From Nocardia vinacea (GTDB taxonomy: Bacteria > Actinomycetota > Actinomycetes > Mycobacteriales > Mycobacteriaceae): a stretch of DNA of 64,000 nucleotides. Below are positions 35,763-44,954 of the stretch, piece by piece. Every line of letters begins with the position of its first letter. Positions within the stretch are counted from its first letter, which is position 1. Below the pieces are notes generated by a model. It did not search any database, was not told the DNA's origin, and saw only the letters and a list, made by a program, of their open reading frames with translations. The translations under genes were made by a program, and so were the position numbers. The stretch spans positions 8,928,001-8,992,000 of the forward strand of contig NZ_CP109149.1 of NCBI RefSeq assembly GCF_035920345.1, in the 5' to 3' direction.

Positions 35763-35895
35763 GATAATTTCGTCCGGTTCCGGGTCAGCGCTGGGGTCTC
35801 GGCTCGGGGTATGCAACGCTGAAAATTTGCCGGGTGTCGCAGAACATAGTTGAGCCTGGGCGAATTTACCGAAAATCTTTGGCACTATTGCGGAT

Positions 35896-37500
35896 GTGAC
35901 TGATACACCTGCCGTGTCGGCGTCGGTGGATCGCACCGCCCAACCTTGGTGGCGGTCGGCCGTGTTCTACCAGGTCTATCCGCGATCCTTCGCGGACTCC
36001 GACGGTGACGGGATCGGCGATCTCGGCGGAGTTCGCGAGAAGCTCGGCTACCTCGAACTACTCGGGGTGGACGCGCTGTGGATCTGTCCGGTGATGCGTT
36101 CGCCGATGGCCGACGGCGGCTACGACGTCGCCGACCCACGCGATATCGACGCGCTGTTCGGCGGTATGGCGGCGATGGACGAATTGATCGCCGAAGCGCA
36201 CGACCGCAATCTCAAGGTCACCATGGACCTGGTGCCGAACCACACCAGTGATCAGCATCCGTGGTTCGCCGCGGCGCTGGCCGCCGCACCCGGCAGCCAT
36301 GAACGCGAGCGCTACATCTTCCGCGACGGCCGCGGACCCGACGGCGCCACGCCGCCGAACAACTGGCCGAGCATCTTCGGCGGACCGGCCTGGACTCGAA
36401 TCACCGAGGCCGACGGCACCCCCGGTCAGTGGTACCTGCACATCTTCGCGCGTGAGCAACCCGATCTGAACTGGCAGAATCCCGAGGTCGCCGCCGATTT
36501 CGAGCAGACGCTGCGGTTCTGGCTCGACCGCGGCGTCGACGGCTTCCGCCTCGATGTCGCGCACGGCATGGCCAAACCGGACGGCCTGCCCGATATGGTG
36601 CGCGTCGAGACCAAGATGCTCGTGCACGACGACAGCGATCCGCGCTTCAACAATCCCAATGTGCACGATATCCACCGCCGCATCCGGAAGGTGCTGGACG
36701 AGTATCCGAACGCGGTCTCGATCGGCGAGGTGTGGGTCGACGACAACACCCGATTCGGCGAGTACGTCCGACCGGACGAACTGCACCTGGCCTTCAATTT
36801 CCGTCTCGCCGAGACGGAATTCGCCGCCGATCCGGTGCGGGCCGCCATCGACAATTCGCTCGCGGCCGTCGCGCCGGTGGGCGCCTCGCCCACTTGGACC
36901 CTGTCCAACCACGACATCGAGCGCGAGGTCACCCGCTACGGCGGCGGTCCGGTCGGGGTCGCGCGGGCTCGCGCGATGATCATGGTGGAGTTGGCGCTGC
37001 CCGGTGCGGTCTTCATCTACAACGGCGCCGAACTCGGACTGCCGAATGTGGACGATCTGCCCGAGGCGGTGCTGCAGGATCCGGTCTGGGAACGCTCCGG
37101 ACATACCGAGCGCGGACGCGACGGCTGCCGGGTGCCGATTCCATGGGAGGGCGCTGCGCCGCCGTTCGGCTTCACCACCGCCGAGCAGTCCTGGCTGCCG
37201 ATACCGCCGGAATGGGCGTCGTCATCGGTCGAGGCGCAGTTGGAGGCGTTGGGCTCCACGCTGTCGCTGTACCGCTTGGCGATCGAACTACGCAGTGTCC
37301 GACCGGAATTCGCGGGTCCGCGGATCGAGTGGTACGGCAGTCCGTCGGGTTGCCTGGCCTTCCGGAGACCGGGTGGACTGGTCTGTGTGCTGAACGCATC
37401 CCCCGTGCCGATCTCCCTGCCGCCGGGCGATGTACTGCTCGTCAGCGCCCCACCGGTGAACGGACAGTTGCCCGCGAATGCCGCCGCCTGGATGGTGTGA
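35896..37500 (+). CDS. aglA: GH13 alpha-glucosidase (AglA-like)
   Basis: A 534-aa glycoside hydrolase of family 13. WWRSAVFYQVYPRSFADSDG opens the TIM barrel; the nucleophile Asp lies in GFRLDVAHG (about 214-222), the acid Glu in SIGEVWVD (about 277) and the transition-state Asp in LSNHDIER (about 337). All three catalytic residues are present. The family hydrolyses alpha-1,4-glucosides such as maltose or transfers glucosyl units. GTG 35896 begins within a locally A/T-rich stretch with little room for a leader. Matches Rv2471. Confidence 0.92.
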   Translation: MTDTPAVSASVDRTAQPWWRSAVFYQVYPRSFADSDGDGIGDLGGVREKLGYLELLGVDALWICPVMRSPMADGGYDVADPRDIDALFGGMAAMDELIAEAHDRNLKVTMDLVPNHTSDQHPWFAAALAAAPGSHERERYIFRDGRGPDGATPPNNWPSIFGGPAWTRITEADGTPGQWYLHIFAREQPDLNWQNPEVAADFEQTLRFWLDRGVDGFRLDVAHGMAKPDGLPDMVRVETKMLVHDDSDPRFNNPNVHDIHRRIRKVLDEYPNAVSIGEVWVDDNTRFGEYVRPDELHLAFNFRLAETEFAADPVRAAIDNSLAAVAPVGASPTWTLSNHDIEREVTRYGGGPVGVARARAMIMVELALPGAVFIYNGAELGLPNVDDLPEAVLQDPVWERSGHTERGRDGCRVPIPWEGAAPPFGFTTAEQSWLPIPPEWASSSVEAQLEALGSTLSLYRLAIELRSVRPEFAGPRIEWYGSPSGCLAFRRPGGLVCVLNASPVPISLPPGDVLLVSAPPVNGQLPANAAAWMV

Positions 37501-37561
37501 GGGGACAACACGAATTCGACCAGAGCGCGAACTACTACAGAGGATCGTCTACCTTTGATCC

Positions 37562-37637
37562 TGTGAGTGAGCGAAGCGAGCGAACCATGTGCCAGCGCGC
37601 GATGCGCATGACGGAGCCGAGCGTCAGCGAGGCGCAG
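37562..37637 (+). repeat. GAGCGA-rich dispersed-type intergenic element
   Basis: GTGAGTGAGCGAAGCGAGCG begins a 76-bp stretch that ends GCGTCAGCGAGGCGCAGTC just before the next ATG. From memory, near-identical stretches precede many Nocardia and Rhodococcus genes; a shorter cousin (GTGAGTGAGCGGAGT) begins the gene at 21925. I cannot verify copy number from this window. Confidence 0.4.
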
Positions 37638-37639
37638 TC

Positions 37640-37915
37640 ATGAGCATTCTCGAGACAGTGCTGATCTTCCTCGGCATCCCGCTGGTGATCTACGGCGCGA
37701 TCGCCGGATTGTCGTTTCTCGGCAAGCCACTGCCCGGCGAGAAGCCGGTCCACTTCGATCTCGGTCAGAAGTGGACCCAGCCTCCCGTGCTGTGGAGTGC
37801 TACCGACGAGGTGACCGGATCGGGTCACCACGCTGAGTCGTCGCATGGGCACCATGCGGCAATCGAATCCACCGACGTGGAGCTGATCGGAGGCCGGGCA
37901 AGTGGCAAGTTCTAA
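37640..37915 (+). CDS. Small membrane protein, CtaJ-like aa3 oxidase subunit
   Basis: A 91-aa protein. One N-terminal membrane helix (SILETVLIFLGIPLVIYGAI) is followed by FLGKPLPGEKPVHFDLGQKW and a His-rich cytoplasmic tail (GHHAESSHGHHA). I recall this helix-plus-GKPLPGE arrangement from CtaJ, a small subunit of the mycobacterial bcc-aa3 supercomplex encoded next to the DUF5130 gene. ATG 37640 directly follows the GAGCGA-rich element. It overlaps the DUF5130 gene by 14 bp. Confidence 0.6.
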   Translation: MSILETVLIFLGIPLVIYGAIAGLSFLGKPLPGEKPVHFDLGQKWTQPPVLWSATDEVTGSGHHAESSHGHHAAIESTDVELIGGRASGKF

Positions 37916-38366
37916 TTGGCCCGCGGTAGTCGAATCCGAACTGCCGCACGGTTCGGTGGTCACCAGCAGCGGCCGCGTCTCGGGTGTGCACGAGGCCGGC
38001 GCGGTGTTCAAGGAAGCCCCGTTCAGCGATGACGAGCGGCTCGCCATAGACAACGTGCTCACCGAGGCGACCCGCGCGACAAAGGTGCGCTTCAGCATCT
38101 ACATCGGCGATCTCGGCGCGGATCCGGCCGCCGGTGCGGACGCGGTCTTCCCCGCGACCCCCGAGGCCGCGCGTTCGGTGCTCATCGCGGTTTCGCCCAA
38201 TGACAAGGCCATCGAGGTGCGCTCCGGCCACGAGGTCGCTGATCGCGCCAACGACCGCGTCTGCCAGCTCGGCGTCACCGCCGCATTGAGCTCGTTCCGG
38301 CAGGGCCAGCTCATCGACGGCCTGATCTCCGCGGTTCGCGTGATGGCCGCCGCTATCGGTCGCTGA
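37902..38366 (+). CDS. DUF5130 (TPM-like) protein, Rv2468c-like
   Basis: A 154-aa protein. The region RATKVRFSIYIGDLGADPAA then FPATPEAARSVLIAVSPNDK and IEVRSGHEVADRANDRVCQL resembles TPM-domain proteins. No signal peptide is seen. In mycobacteria DUF5130 is encoded between ctaJ and pepN, as here. The start is GTG 37902, inside the end of the preceding gene, so they are co-translated. A very strong terminator follows. Confidence 0.75.
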   Translation: MASSNWPAVVESELPHGSVVTSSGRVSGVHEAGAVFKEAPFSDDERLAIDNVLTEATRATKVRFSIYIGDLGADPAAGADAVFPATPEAARSVLIAVSPNDKAIEVRSGHEVADRANDRVCQLGVTAALSSFRQGQLIDGLISAVRVMAAAIGR

Positions 38367-38379
38367 TCGTTCCACATCC

Positions 38380-38411
38380 GGCGCGTTCACCTCGGTTGAG
38401 GTGAACGCGCC
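38380..38411 (+). terminator. Strong bidirectional hairpin terminator between DUF5130 and pepN genes
   Basis: A perfect 14-bp stem, GGCGCGTTCACCTC (38380-38393)/GAGGTGAACGCGCC (38398-38411), with a GGTT tetraloop, followed rightward by GTTTGTTTT. It separates two convergent genes. Confidence 0.85.
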
Positions 38412-38419
38412 GTTTGTTT

Positions 38420-41002
38420 TCAGTCCTGGGCGTCGAAGGCGCGTGCGCGCAGTGAGCGTTCGGTGCCCGCCTTGCCCTCGCTCACCAGGCGGCGCAGCGC
38501 AGGCGGATGGTCATCGGCGAGGAACTTGTCCGCCGTCGCGACGGCTTCCTCGCTGATCGCCCACGCCGGATAGAGCCCGATGACCACGGTCTGCGCGACC
38601 TCGCTGGAGCGGCGCTCCCAGACGCCGGGGACCTCGGCGAAATAGCGCTCCACGTACGGCGTCAGCAGCTCACCCTGGCCATTGGGCGCGAAGCCGCCGA
38701 CGATCGAACGGGCGGTGATATTCGGGACCGAATCGTCGGACATCACCGTCGTCCAGGCCTGCTCCTTCACCTCGGCGATCGGACGAGCCGTCGCCGCGGC
38801 CGCGGCTTGCCGCTTACCCGCCGCGGTCGGATCATTGGACAACTCTGTATCGATCGAGGGGGTCGCGAGCCCTTCGGCGTCGATCTCACCGGCGGCGGCG
38901 AGTGCGGTGACCAGCCGCCAGCGCAGATCGGTGTCGACGATCAGACCCGGGAGACCGACCTTCGCCGGGTCGCCGTCGAGCAGTTCACGCAGCACCTCGG
39001 TGTGCCAGTCCGACAGCTTGGCGCCGGTGAGTGCGTTGACGAAGGCGAGTTGGTGGTCCGAACCCGCCTCGGCCTCGCGAGCGAGCTCCAGCAGCCGGTT
39101 GGCGTATTCGGGCCAGCCGGTGGTGGTGGCCCATTCCGGATCGGCGTAGCTGCCGATCGCGGTGTTGGCCTGCATCAGGAGTCGTTGCACCACCCCGATT
39201 TCGGATTCGGCGCCGACGCCGCGCTGGACCAGGGCGACGAAATCGCGGGCCCGGAATTCGGCCTGCCTGGTCATCTCCCAGGCGGCCGACCAGGCCAGCG
39301 TGCGGGGGAGCGGTTCGGCGATATCGGCGATGCGGTTGACCAGCACGTCGAGCGAATCGGCATCCAGGCGCACCGAGCAGTAGGTGAGGTCGTCATCGTT
39401 GACCAGCACGAACTTGCCGCGTGGCACGCCGATCAACTCGGGGACGTCGGTGCGCTCGGCGGCATCGAGATCGAGCTCGACGCGCTTGGTGCGCACCAGC
39501 TTTCCGTCCTGGTCGGCATAGACGCCGACGGCGAGGCGATGGACGCGACGTTCGCCCGCACCGGGTGCCGCACCCTCCTGCACCACGGCGAACGAGGTGA
39601 ACTTGCCCTCGGCGTCGACCTCGAAATCCGGCCGAACGATATTCAAGCCGGTGGTCTTGAGCCACTGCGCGCCCCAGCCGGACAGATCACGGCCCGAGGA
39701 CTGCTCCAGCGCCGACAGCAGATCGTCGAAAGTGGCATTGCCGTAGGCGTGTTCGGTGAAGTAGGCGCGCAGACCTGCGAGGAACGGCTCCAGACCGACA
39801 TACGCGACAAGCTGCTTGAGCACGGAAGCGCCCTTGGCATAGGTGATTCCGTCGAAGTTGACCTCAACCGCATGCAGGTCCGGGATATCCGCGGCAATGG
39901 GGTGAGTGGAGGGCAGCTGGTCCTGCCGGTAGGCCCAGGACTTCTCCACATTGGCGAAAGTGGTCCAGGCACTTGTGTATTCGGTCGCCTCGGACTGGCA
40001 CAGCACCGAGGCGAAGGTCGCGAACGATTCGTTCAACCACAGGTCGTCCCACCACTTCATGGTGACCAGATCGCCGAACCACATATGCGCCATCTCGTGC
40101 AGAACTGTCTCGGCGCGCCGCTCGTAGGAGGCGCGGGTCACCTTGGACCGGAAGACGTAGTCCTCCAGGAACGTAACGGCACCGGCGTTCTCCATCGCGC
40201 CCGCGTTGAACTCCGGGACGAACAGCTGGTCGTACTTGCCGAAGGCGTACGGCACACCGAAGTTGTTGTGGTAGAAGCCGAATCCCTGCTTCGTCTCGGT
40301 GAAGAGGCGCTCGGCGTCCATATGTTCGGCGAGCGAGGAGCGGCAGTAGATGCCGAGCGGGATGGTGCCGTGATCGTCGGTGTAGGCGTCGGTCCATTCC
40401 GCGTACGGGCCCGCGATGAGCGCGACCAGATAGGTGCTCATCCGCGGGGTGGTGCGGAACAGGTGCTTGCCGGGATCGGCGATGAGCGTATCGACCGCGG
40501 CGGCGTTGGAGATGACCTTCCAGCTCGGCGCGGCGGTGACGCTGATATCGAAGCTGGCCTTGAGATCCGGCTGATCGAAGCAGGCGAACATGCGCTTGGC
40601 ATCGGCGGTTTCGAATTGCGAGTACAGGTAGACCGCGTCATCGGTGGGGTCGACGAAGCGGTGCAGGCCCTCACCGGTATTGGAGTATTCGCAGTCGGCC
40701 TCGACGACGAGTTCGTTGCGCTCGGCCAGACCGGTGAGGGTGATGCCCTTGGCTTCGTCGTAGTCGGCGACGTCGATCGGGGTGCCGTTGAGCACGGCGG
40801 AGCGGACCCCGCGGGCGACGATATCGATGAACGTGCTCGCGCCCGCGGTCGCGGTGAAAGTGACCGTGCTGCGGGAGAAGAAGGTCTGCTCGCCCGGCTG
40901 CCCCGCCCCGTCGGTCAGGTCGAGCTCGATGCGATAGTTCTCGACCTGCACTGTCGAGGCGCGTTCGATCGCCTGGTCGCGAGTCAGGTTCGGTGCGGAC
41001 AT
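38420..41002 (-). CDS. pepN: Aminopeptidase N
   Basis: An 860-aa M1-family zinc aminopeptidase. The exopeptidase motif GAMEN lies near residue 267 and the zinc site HEMAHMWFGDLVTMKWWDDL near 300, with the second Glu in WLNESFA. A long helical C-terminal domain with 'LPRTLAWSAAWEMTRQAEFR' (ERAP1-like) ends the protein. It removes N-terminal residues from peptides in the cytoplasm. ATG 41002 is preceded by GGAGTC. Convergent with the DUF5130 gene and divergent from purC. Confidence 0.95.
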   Translation of the reverse strand: MSAPNLTRDQAIERASTVQVENYRIELDLTDGAGQPGEQTFFSRSTVTFTATAGASTFIDIVARGVRSAVLNGTPIDVADYDEAKGITLTGLAERNELVVEADCEYSNTGEGLHRFVDPTDDAVYLYSQFETADAKRMFACFDQPDLKASFDISVTAAPSWKVISNAAAVDTLIADPGKHLFRTTPRMSTYLVALIAGPYAEWTDAYTDDHGTIPLGIYCRSSLAEHMDAERLFTETKQGFGFYHNNFGVPYAFGKYDQLFVPEFNAGAMENAGAVTFLEDYVFRSKVTRASYERRAETVLHEMAHMWFGDLVTMKWWDDLWLNESFATFASVLCQSEATEYTSAWTTFANVEKSWAYRQDQLPSTHPIAADIPDLHAVEVNFDGITYAKGASVLKQLVAYVGLEPFLAGLRAYFTEHAYGNATFDDLLSALEQSSGRDLSGWGAQWLKTTGLNIVRPDFEVDAEGKFTSFAVVQEGAAPGAGERRVHRLAVGVYADQDGKLVRTKRVELDLDAAERTDVPELIGVPRGKFVLVNDDDLTYCSVRLDADSLDVLVNRIADIAEPLPRTLAWSAAWEMTRQAEFRARDFVALVQRGVGAESEIGVVQRLLMQANTAIGSYADPEWATTTGWPEYANRLLELAREAEAGSDHQLAFVNALTGAKLSDWHTEVLRELLDGDPAKVGLPGLIVDTDLRWRLVTALAAAGEIDAEGLATPSIDTELSNDPTAAGKRQAAAAATARPIAEVKEQAWTTVMSDDSVPNITARSIVGGFAPNGQGELLTPYVERYFAEVPGVWERRSSEVAQTVVIGLYPAWAISEEAVATADKFLADDHPPALRRLVSEGKAGTERSLRARAFDAQD

Positions 41003-41139
41003 TGGACTCCTTCGTGGTTCGAAGAACATGCACGGGCGGCCCCCGGCGGGCACAGCACTCACCACAATGCCACCTCGGTAAGGTTGCCCGCGCGGGACTT
41101 TTTCCCCTGAACCCTATCGACCAGGATCGGAGCTGCGAC

Positions 41140-41976
41140 GTGAAGCACATCCACGCCGGAAAGGTGCGCGACCTCTACGAGGACGGCGATACCCTGCTGC
41201 TGGTGGCGTCGGACCGGGTATCGGTCTACGACGTGGTGCTGCCGACGCCGATCCCGGATAAGGGCGCACTGCTGACCCAGCTGTCCAACTGGTGGTTCGA
41301 ATACTTCACCGAGGTGCCCAACCATGTGGTCTCCGCGACCGATGTGCCCGCGGAATTCGCCGGTCGCGGCATCCGGGTCAAGCCGCTGAAGATGCTGCAG
41401 GTCGAATGCATCGCGCGCGGCTATCTGACCGGGTCGGGGCTGAAGGAATACGAGCACACCGGGACGGTTTCCGGCATCGCGCTGCCGCCCGGTCTGCGTG
41501 ATGGCGACATACTGCCCGAGCCGATCTTCACCCCGACCAGTAAGGCCTCCGAGGGCCACGACGAGCCCATCACCTTCGCGGATGTGGTGAATCAGGAGGG
41601 CCGCGAGGTCGCCGAGCAACTGCGCGACCTGACTCTTCGGATCTATACCCGCGGTGCCGCGCACGCCGCCGTGCGCGGCGTCATCGTCGCCGACACCAAG
41701 GTCGAATTCGGTTGGGACAGTGACGTTCTCACCCTCGGCGACGAGGTACTGACCTCCGACTCCTCCCGCTTCTGGCCTGGCGCCGAATGGGAACCCGGCC
41801 GCCCCCAACGCTCCTTCGACAAGCAGTTCGTCCGCGACTGGTCCACCTCCACGGGCTGGAACAAGGAATATCCGGGCCCGGAGATCCCCGCCGAAATCGT
41901 CGATGCCACTCGGCAGAAGTACATCGAGGCATACGAACTCATCACTGGGCAGAGTTGGGGCGCAGCGTCCCGCTGA
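41140..41976 (+). CDS. purC: Phosphoribosylaminoimidazole-succinocarboxamide synthase (PurC)
   Basis: A 278-aa SAICAR synthetase, step eight of purine synthesis. GKVRDLYEDGDTLLLVASDR near the start, the ATP-binding loop, VECIARGYLTGSGLKEYEHT and IVADTKVEFGWDSD with the metal Asp, and FWPGAEWEPGRPQRSFDKQF, YIEAYELITGQSW at the end are all characteristic. GTG 41140 has GGAG at 7-nt spacing. It is the first gene of the 41-48 kb stretch that interrupts the M. tuberculosis-like order. Confidence 0.93.
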   Translation: MKHIHAGKVRDLYEDGDTLLLVASDRVSVYDVVLPTPIPDKGALLTQLSNWWFEYFTEVPNHVVSATDVPAEFAGRGIRVKPLKMLQVECIARGYLTGSGLKEYEHTGTVSGIALPPGLRDGDILPEPIFTPTSKASEGHDEPITFADVVNQEGREVAEQLRDLTLRIYTRGAAHAAVRGVIVADTKVEFGWDSDVLTLGDEVLTSDSSRFWPGAEWEPGRPQRSFDKQFVRDWSTSTGWNKEYPGPEIPAEIVDATRQKYIEAYELITGQSWGAASR

Positions 41977-42255
41977 TCATCAGGGCGACTGGGACGGCTC
42001 GCAGTGCCTCGTCCAGATAGGTTGCCTCGGTAACGACATGCGCTCCCGCGCGCCTTTTGTCACGCCGCGCACGAAATCGCGGGAAGAAACCAAGCGCGGC
42101 GCGCGAATCGGTGTGCGGGACCATCGACCACGTTGGGCCGCGGTCAAGTCCTGGGCCGCATGCGACCGGACTTCAGGAGTCGAGCGGCGATGAGTTTCGT
42201 CGTGGTGTCTCGTCTGTATCCACAGACCCGATCAACCGGACTCGAGGAGAGCATC

Positions 42256-42834
42256 ATGACCGTCACCTACACCTTCGACGTCTTTTCCAGCCTCGACGGC
42301 TACGGTGGCGTCAGCGGCGGCGACTGGGGCGGCTACTGGGGCAAGCAAGGCCCCGAACTGCTCGACCACCGCCTCGCCTTGTACGAGGCGGAGCAGCGGA
42401 TGGTCTTCGGGGCCAACACCTATCGGGCGTTCACGCAGATACTGGACTCGGGCAACGAGGAGTCGGTGCGTGACCCATGGGTCACCCGGATGAGGAACCT
42501 GCCGGCGACGGTGGTGTCGACCACCCTGGAAGGACCGCTCGACTGGCCGGACGCCACCGTCGTGAGCGGTGACGCCGTCGACGTCGTCGCACGGCTCAAG
42601 AAGGAGTCCGAGGTGCCGTTGCGCTCGCACGGCAGCCTGTCGATGAACCGGGCGCTGATGGCCGCCGGCCTGGTCGACCGCGTCCAGGTGACGCTCTTCC
42701 CTGTGATCACCGGTCAGACCGGTGATGACCCGATCTTCCAGGGTGCGGCCGACTTCGACCTCGAGCTGATCGAGAGCCGCACGCTCGACGGCAACATCCA
42801 AGAGCTCATATACCGGCCCACCCTGCATGTCTGA
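42256..42834 (+). CDS. Dihydrofolate-reductase-like (RibD C-terminal) protein
   Basis: A 192-aa protein of the RibD_C/YyaP type: VTYTFDVFSSLDGYGG, VFGANTYRAF, LPATVVSTTLEGPLDW, LRSHGSLSMNRALMAAGLVD and VTLFPVITG. These DHFR-fold proteins are usually of unknown substrate. ATG 42256 follows GAGGAGA. The 280 bp upstream, to purC, hold no other gene. Confidence 0.85.
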   Translation: MTVTYTFDVFSSLDGYGGVSGGDWGGYWGKQGPELLDHRLALYEAEQRMVFGANTYRAFTQILDSGNEESVRDPWVTRMRNLPATVVSTTLEGPLDWPDATVVSGDAVDVVARLKKESEVPLRSHGSLSMNRALMAAGLVDRVQVTLFPVITGQTGDDPIFQGAADFDLELIESRTLDGNIQELIYRPTLHV

Positions 42835-43211
42835 GTCCATCTATGCCCCCGTCAAGCAGCCGAACCTGCCCACGATCTCGGTGCACACATTCGCTGACTG
42901 TCCGAGGGAAGGGTGCTGCCTGGACGCCACATAGGTCAGCAACGCACGCTCATACCGCATATCGGTCGTGCAGGAACGCAGCGTCTTCGGTCAACGGCGC
43001 GTTAGCCTGTTCCACTTCTGTTCGGCTGTCGGTGGTCCCACGACTGGCCATGTGGTGCACCGGTGGCAAACGACACCGAGGCCAGGCACCTCCATGCGGA
43101 TTGCGCCGCGGTGCCCGGTAGCCGTACGGGGTGCCGGGTGCTCGATGGTGCGGGATGTCCGGTTGTTGTGCGGTGCCTAGTGGGTGCCGGTGTTCGGTGG
43201 GCACGGGTCGG
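42835..43211. other. Gene-free stretch
   Basis: 377 bp between convergent genes (RibD_C-like and NUDIX). G/T-rich near the right side with repeated GTGCCGGG/GTGCGG words (43130-43200). No gene, hairpin or repeat unit I can define. Confidence 0.5.
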
Positions 43212-43688
43212 TCAGGCGAGGTGCTCGGCTAGCCGGTCGAGGTAGGGCCGCTGGCCTGCGCCCAGTTTGTCGTGCGCGGTGGCGAGGTCGAACCATCCGA
43301 CGCGGTCGATTTCCGGGAAGGTGGCGAGGCGGCCGGATTTGGGCGGCCATTCCATTTCGAAGGTGCCCGGGACAACTGTGGACGGGTCGAGATCGCCCTC
43401 GACGGCCCAAACTGTGAGGTTCTTGGCGGATTTGCCACTGCCGTAGCGAACCTCGCCCAACGGCACCCGATCGCCCTCGGGCACCGGCAGCCCGAGTTCC
43501 TCGAGGAACTCACGCGCCGCGGCCACCTCGGCGCCCTCGTATTCCGGCTCGTACTCACCCTTCGGAATCGACCACGCCCCCGCATCCTTCCGCGCCCAGA
43601 ACGGCCCACCCATATGCCCGATCAGCACCTCGGTATCACCGGCGGTCCGACGGAACAACAGAATCCCAGCACTGAATTTGCCTGCCAC
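43212..43688 (-). CDS. NUDIX hydrolase
   Basis: A 158-aa Nudix enzyme. The Nudix box fits G-x5-E-x7-REFLEELG (GEYEPE...AAAREFLEELG, about 49-71). KFSAGILLFRR near the start and WDIPK-like AWSIPKGE precede it; a C-terminal DRVGWFDLATA follows. It hydrolyses a nucleoside diphosphate linked to some group X; the substrate is not predictable. GTG 43688 is chosen because the upstream extension is unlike the family. Confidence 0.87.
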   Translation of the reverse strand: MAGKFSAGILLFRRTAGDTEVLIGHMGGPFWARKDAGAWSIPKGEYEPEYEGAEVAAAREFLEELGLPVPEGDRVPLGEVRYGSGKSAKNLTVWAVEGDLDPSTVVPGTFEMEWPPKSGRLATFPEIDRVGWFDLATAHDKLGAGQRPYLDRLAEHLA

Positions 43689-44214
43689 ACCGAGCAGTCT
43701 GCCGCCTAGCGCCGCCCTGGCGCGTACAAGACACGGCGGATCCAGCAGTCCCGGGGAACATCGAGCATGGCCAGACAAGCGATCACATGGAGTCCCTTCG
43801 GTGCAGACGGATCTTGTGGTGAGCCCCACCTACCAGGGACTCCACAGCCATATCCAGCATCCAATCGGTGTGTCACCCAAGGACTTTCGTCACGGCATGC
43901 GAAATCCGTTGCTACATTGCTGAGATCACCTTAGTGCGAGGGTGAATTCTGTCCCGCTTCGCGATGTCGATGCGGCACCGTCAAATCGCATTCCGATGAC
44001 CGGGACGACAACGCGGGAATCCTTTCCGGGGATCGGGTTTCGCTCGACTTCTTCCGCCTTTCGGACCACCGCCTTCGCTCGCGATTGTCAGCAGTACATT
44101 GCCGCGGCACGCACGCAACGTCACTGGCAATGGCGCTTTAGCCAATGCCTTTGGCGGGGCCGTCGTCGCAAACAACAGGGGTCTTCGCGCCCTGCTGCTA
44201 GAAGAGGAGAAGAA
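43689..44214. other. 526-bp divergent intergenic region with a long inverted repeat
   Basis: Lies between the NUDIX gene and the secreted SnoaL-like gene. It holds TGGAGTCCC (43788-43796)/GGGACTCCA (43836-43844), a perfect 9-bp inverted repeat with an inner GTGG/CCAC pair, and A/T-richer sequence near 43900. An open frame from 43942 joins the downstream gene in phase, but its sequence is not protein-like. Confidence 0.5.
43788..43844. repeat. Perfect 9-bp inverted repeat spanning 57 bp
   Basis: TGGAGTCCC and GGGACTCCA separated by 39 bp that themselves contain a GTGG/CCAC pair. As RNA this would fold into a long, interrupted hairpin; it may be a regulatory leader or a small RNA. Confidence 0.4.
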
Positions 44215-44871
44215 ATGTCCGTAGAAAATCGCGGCCGGTTCCGGGCCGGAGCGGGTGGGCGGAAGCGGTCCGGAATACTGTGCGCCGCTGTGGCGTTCAG
44301 TGCGGCGACAATGCTCGGTACCATCGGTATCCCGACCGCCAACGCAGAGTCATCGGGCCCGCTTCCCTCGTGTTATTCGCAACCTGCCGTCTCGGCGCCC
44401 GGCATCGAGGCGGTCGAGCAGCTCAAGCAAGACTATTTCCATGCCATCGATACCAAGAACTGGTCCGACCTGAGCACACACCTCGCGCCTGACGTCATAG
44501 TGGACACCACGGGCAGCGCCGGCCCCATATTTCCCAACAGGGATTCGTTCATCGCCTTCCTGCAACTCACGCTGGGTGGCGCTAATACACACCACCAAGG
44601 CTACGACCCGCAAATCAAAATGACGTCCGCGACGACTGCCGCGGGTGTGTGGACGATGGATGACGTACTTGTCTGGGGCAATACGTTCGGGGTGCACGGT
44701 TACGGCCATTACTGGGAGTGCTATACAAACACCGACGGCCACTGGGTGGAAAAGTACTCCAAGCTCACCCGTACCCGCATAGATCTGATCAATCCCGATG
44801 GCACGGTGATCGAGGCCGACGCTCCGCTCGATGAGATCGTTCAGAAATTCCACGAAGCTACCGGGCTCTAG
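44215..44871 (+). CDS. Secreted SnoaL-like (NTF2-fold) protein
   Basis: A 218-aa exported protein. A Sec-type signal (basic GGRKRSG, hydrophobic ILCAAVAFSAATMLGTIGIP, cleavage near TANA-ES) leads to a SnoaL_4-like domain: LKQDYFHAIDTKNWSDLSTH, LAPDVIVDTTG, FIAFLQLTLGGANTHHQGYD and YGHYWECYTNTDGHWVEKYS. SnoaL-fold proteins can be cyclases, hydratases or isomerases; a secreted one is less usual. ATG 44215 follows GAGGAGA. Function unknown. Confidence 0.78.
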   Translation: MSVENRGRFRAGAGGRKRSGILCAAVAFSAATMLGTIGIPTANAESSGPLPSCYSQPAVSAPGIEAVEQLKQDYFHAIDTKNWSDLSTHLAPDVIVDTTGSAGPIFPNRDSFIAFLQLTLGGANTHHQGYDPQIKMTSATTAAGVWTMDDVLVWGNTFGVHGYGHYWECYTNTDGHWVEKYSKLTRTRIDLINPDGTVIEADAPLDEIVQKFHEATGL

Positions 44872-44954
44872 TGAGGTGATTTCACCGACTTTCAGTCGGT
44901 TCGGCGGTTTTCGAAATAGGTGAGGTCGAATGCGGCTACCTGGACCAGCCACTG

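Noticed and set aside
38507..41110. 867-codon plus-strand open frame opposite pepN
   Set aside because: Shadow of pepN caused by GC bias at third positions; no family features, while the minus strand has GAMEN and HExxH.
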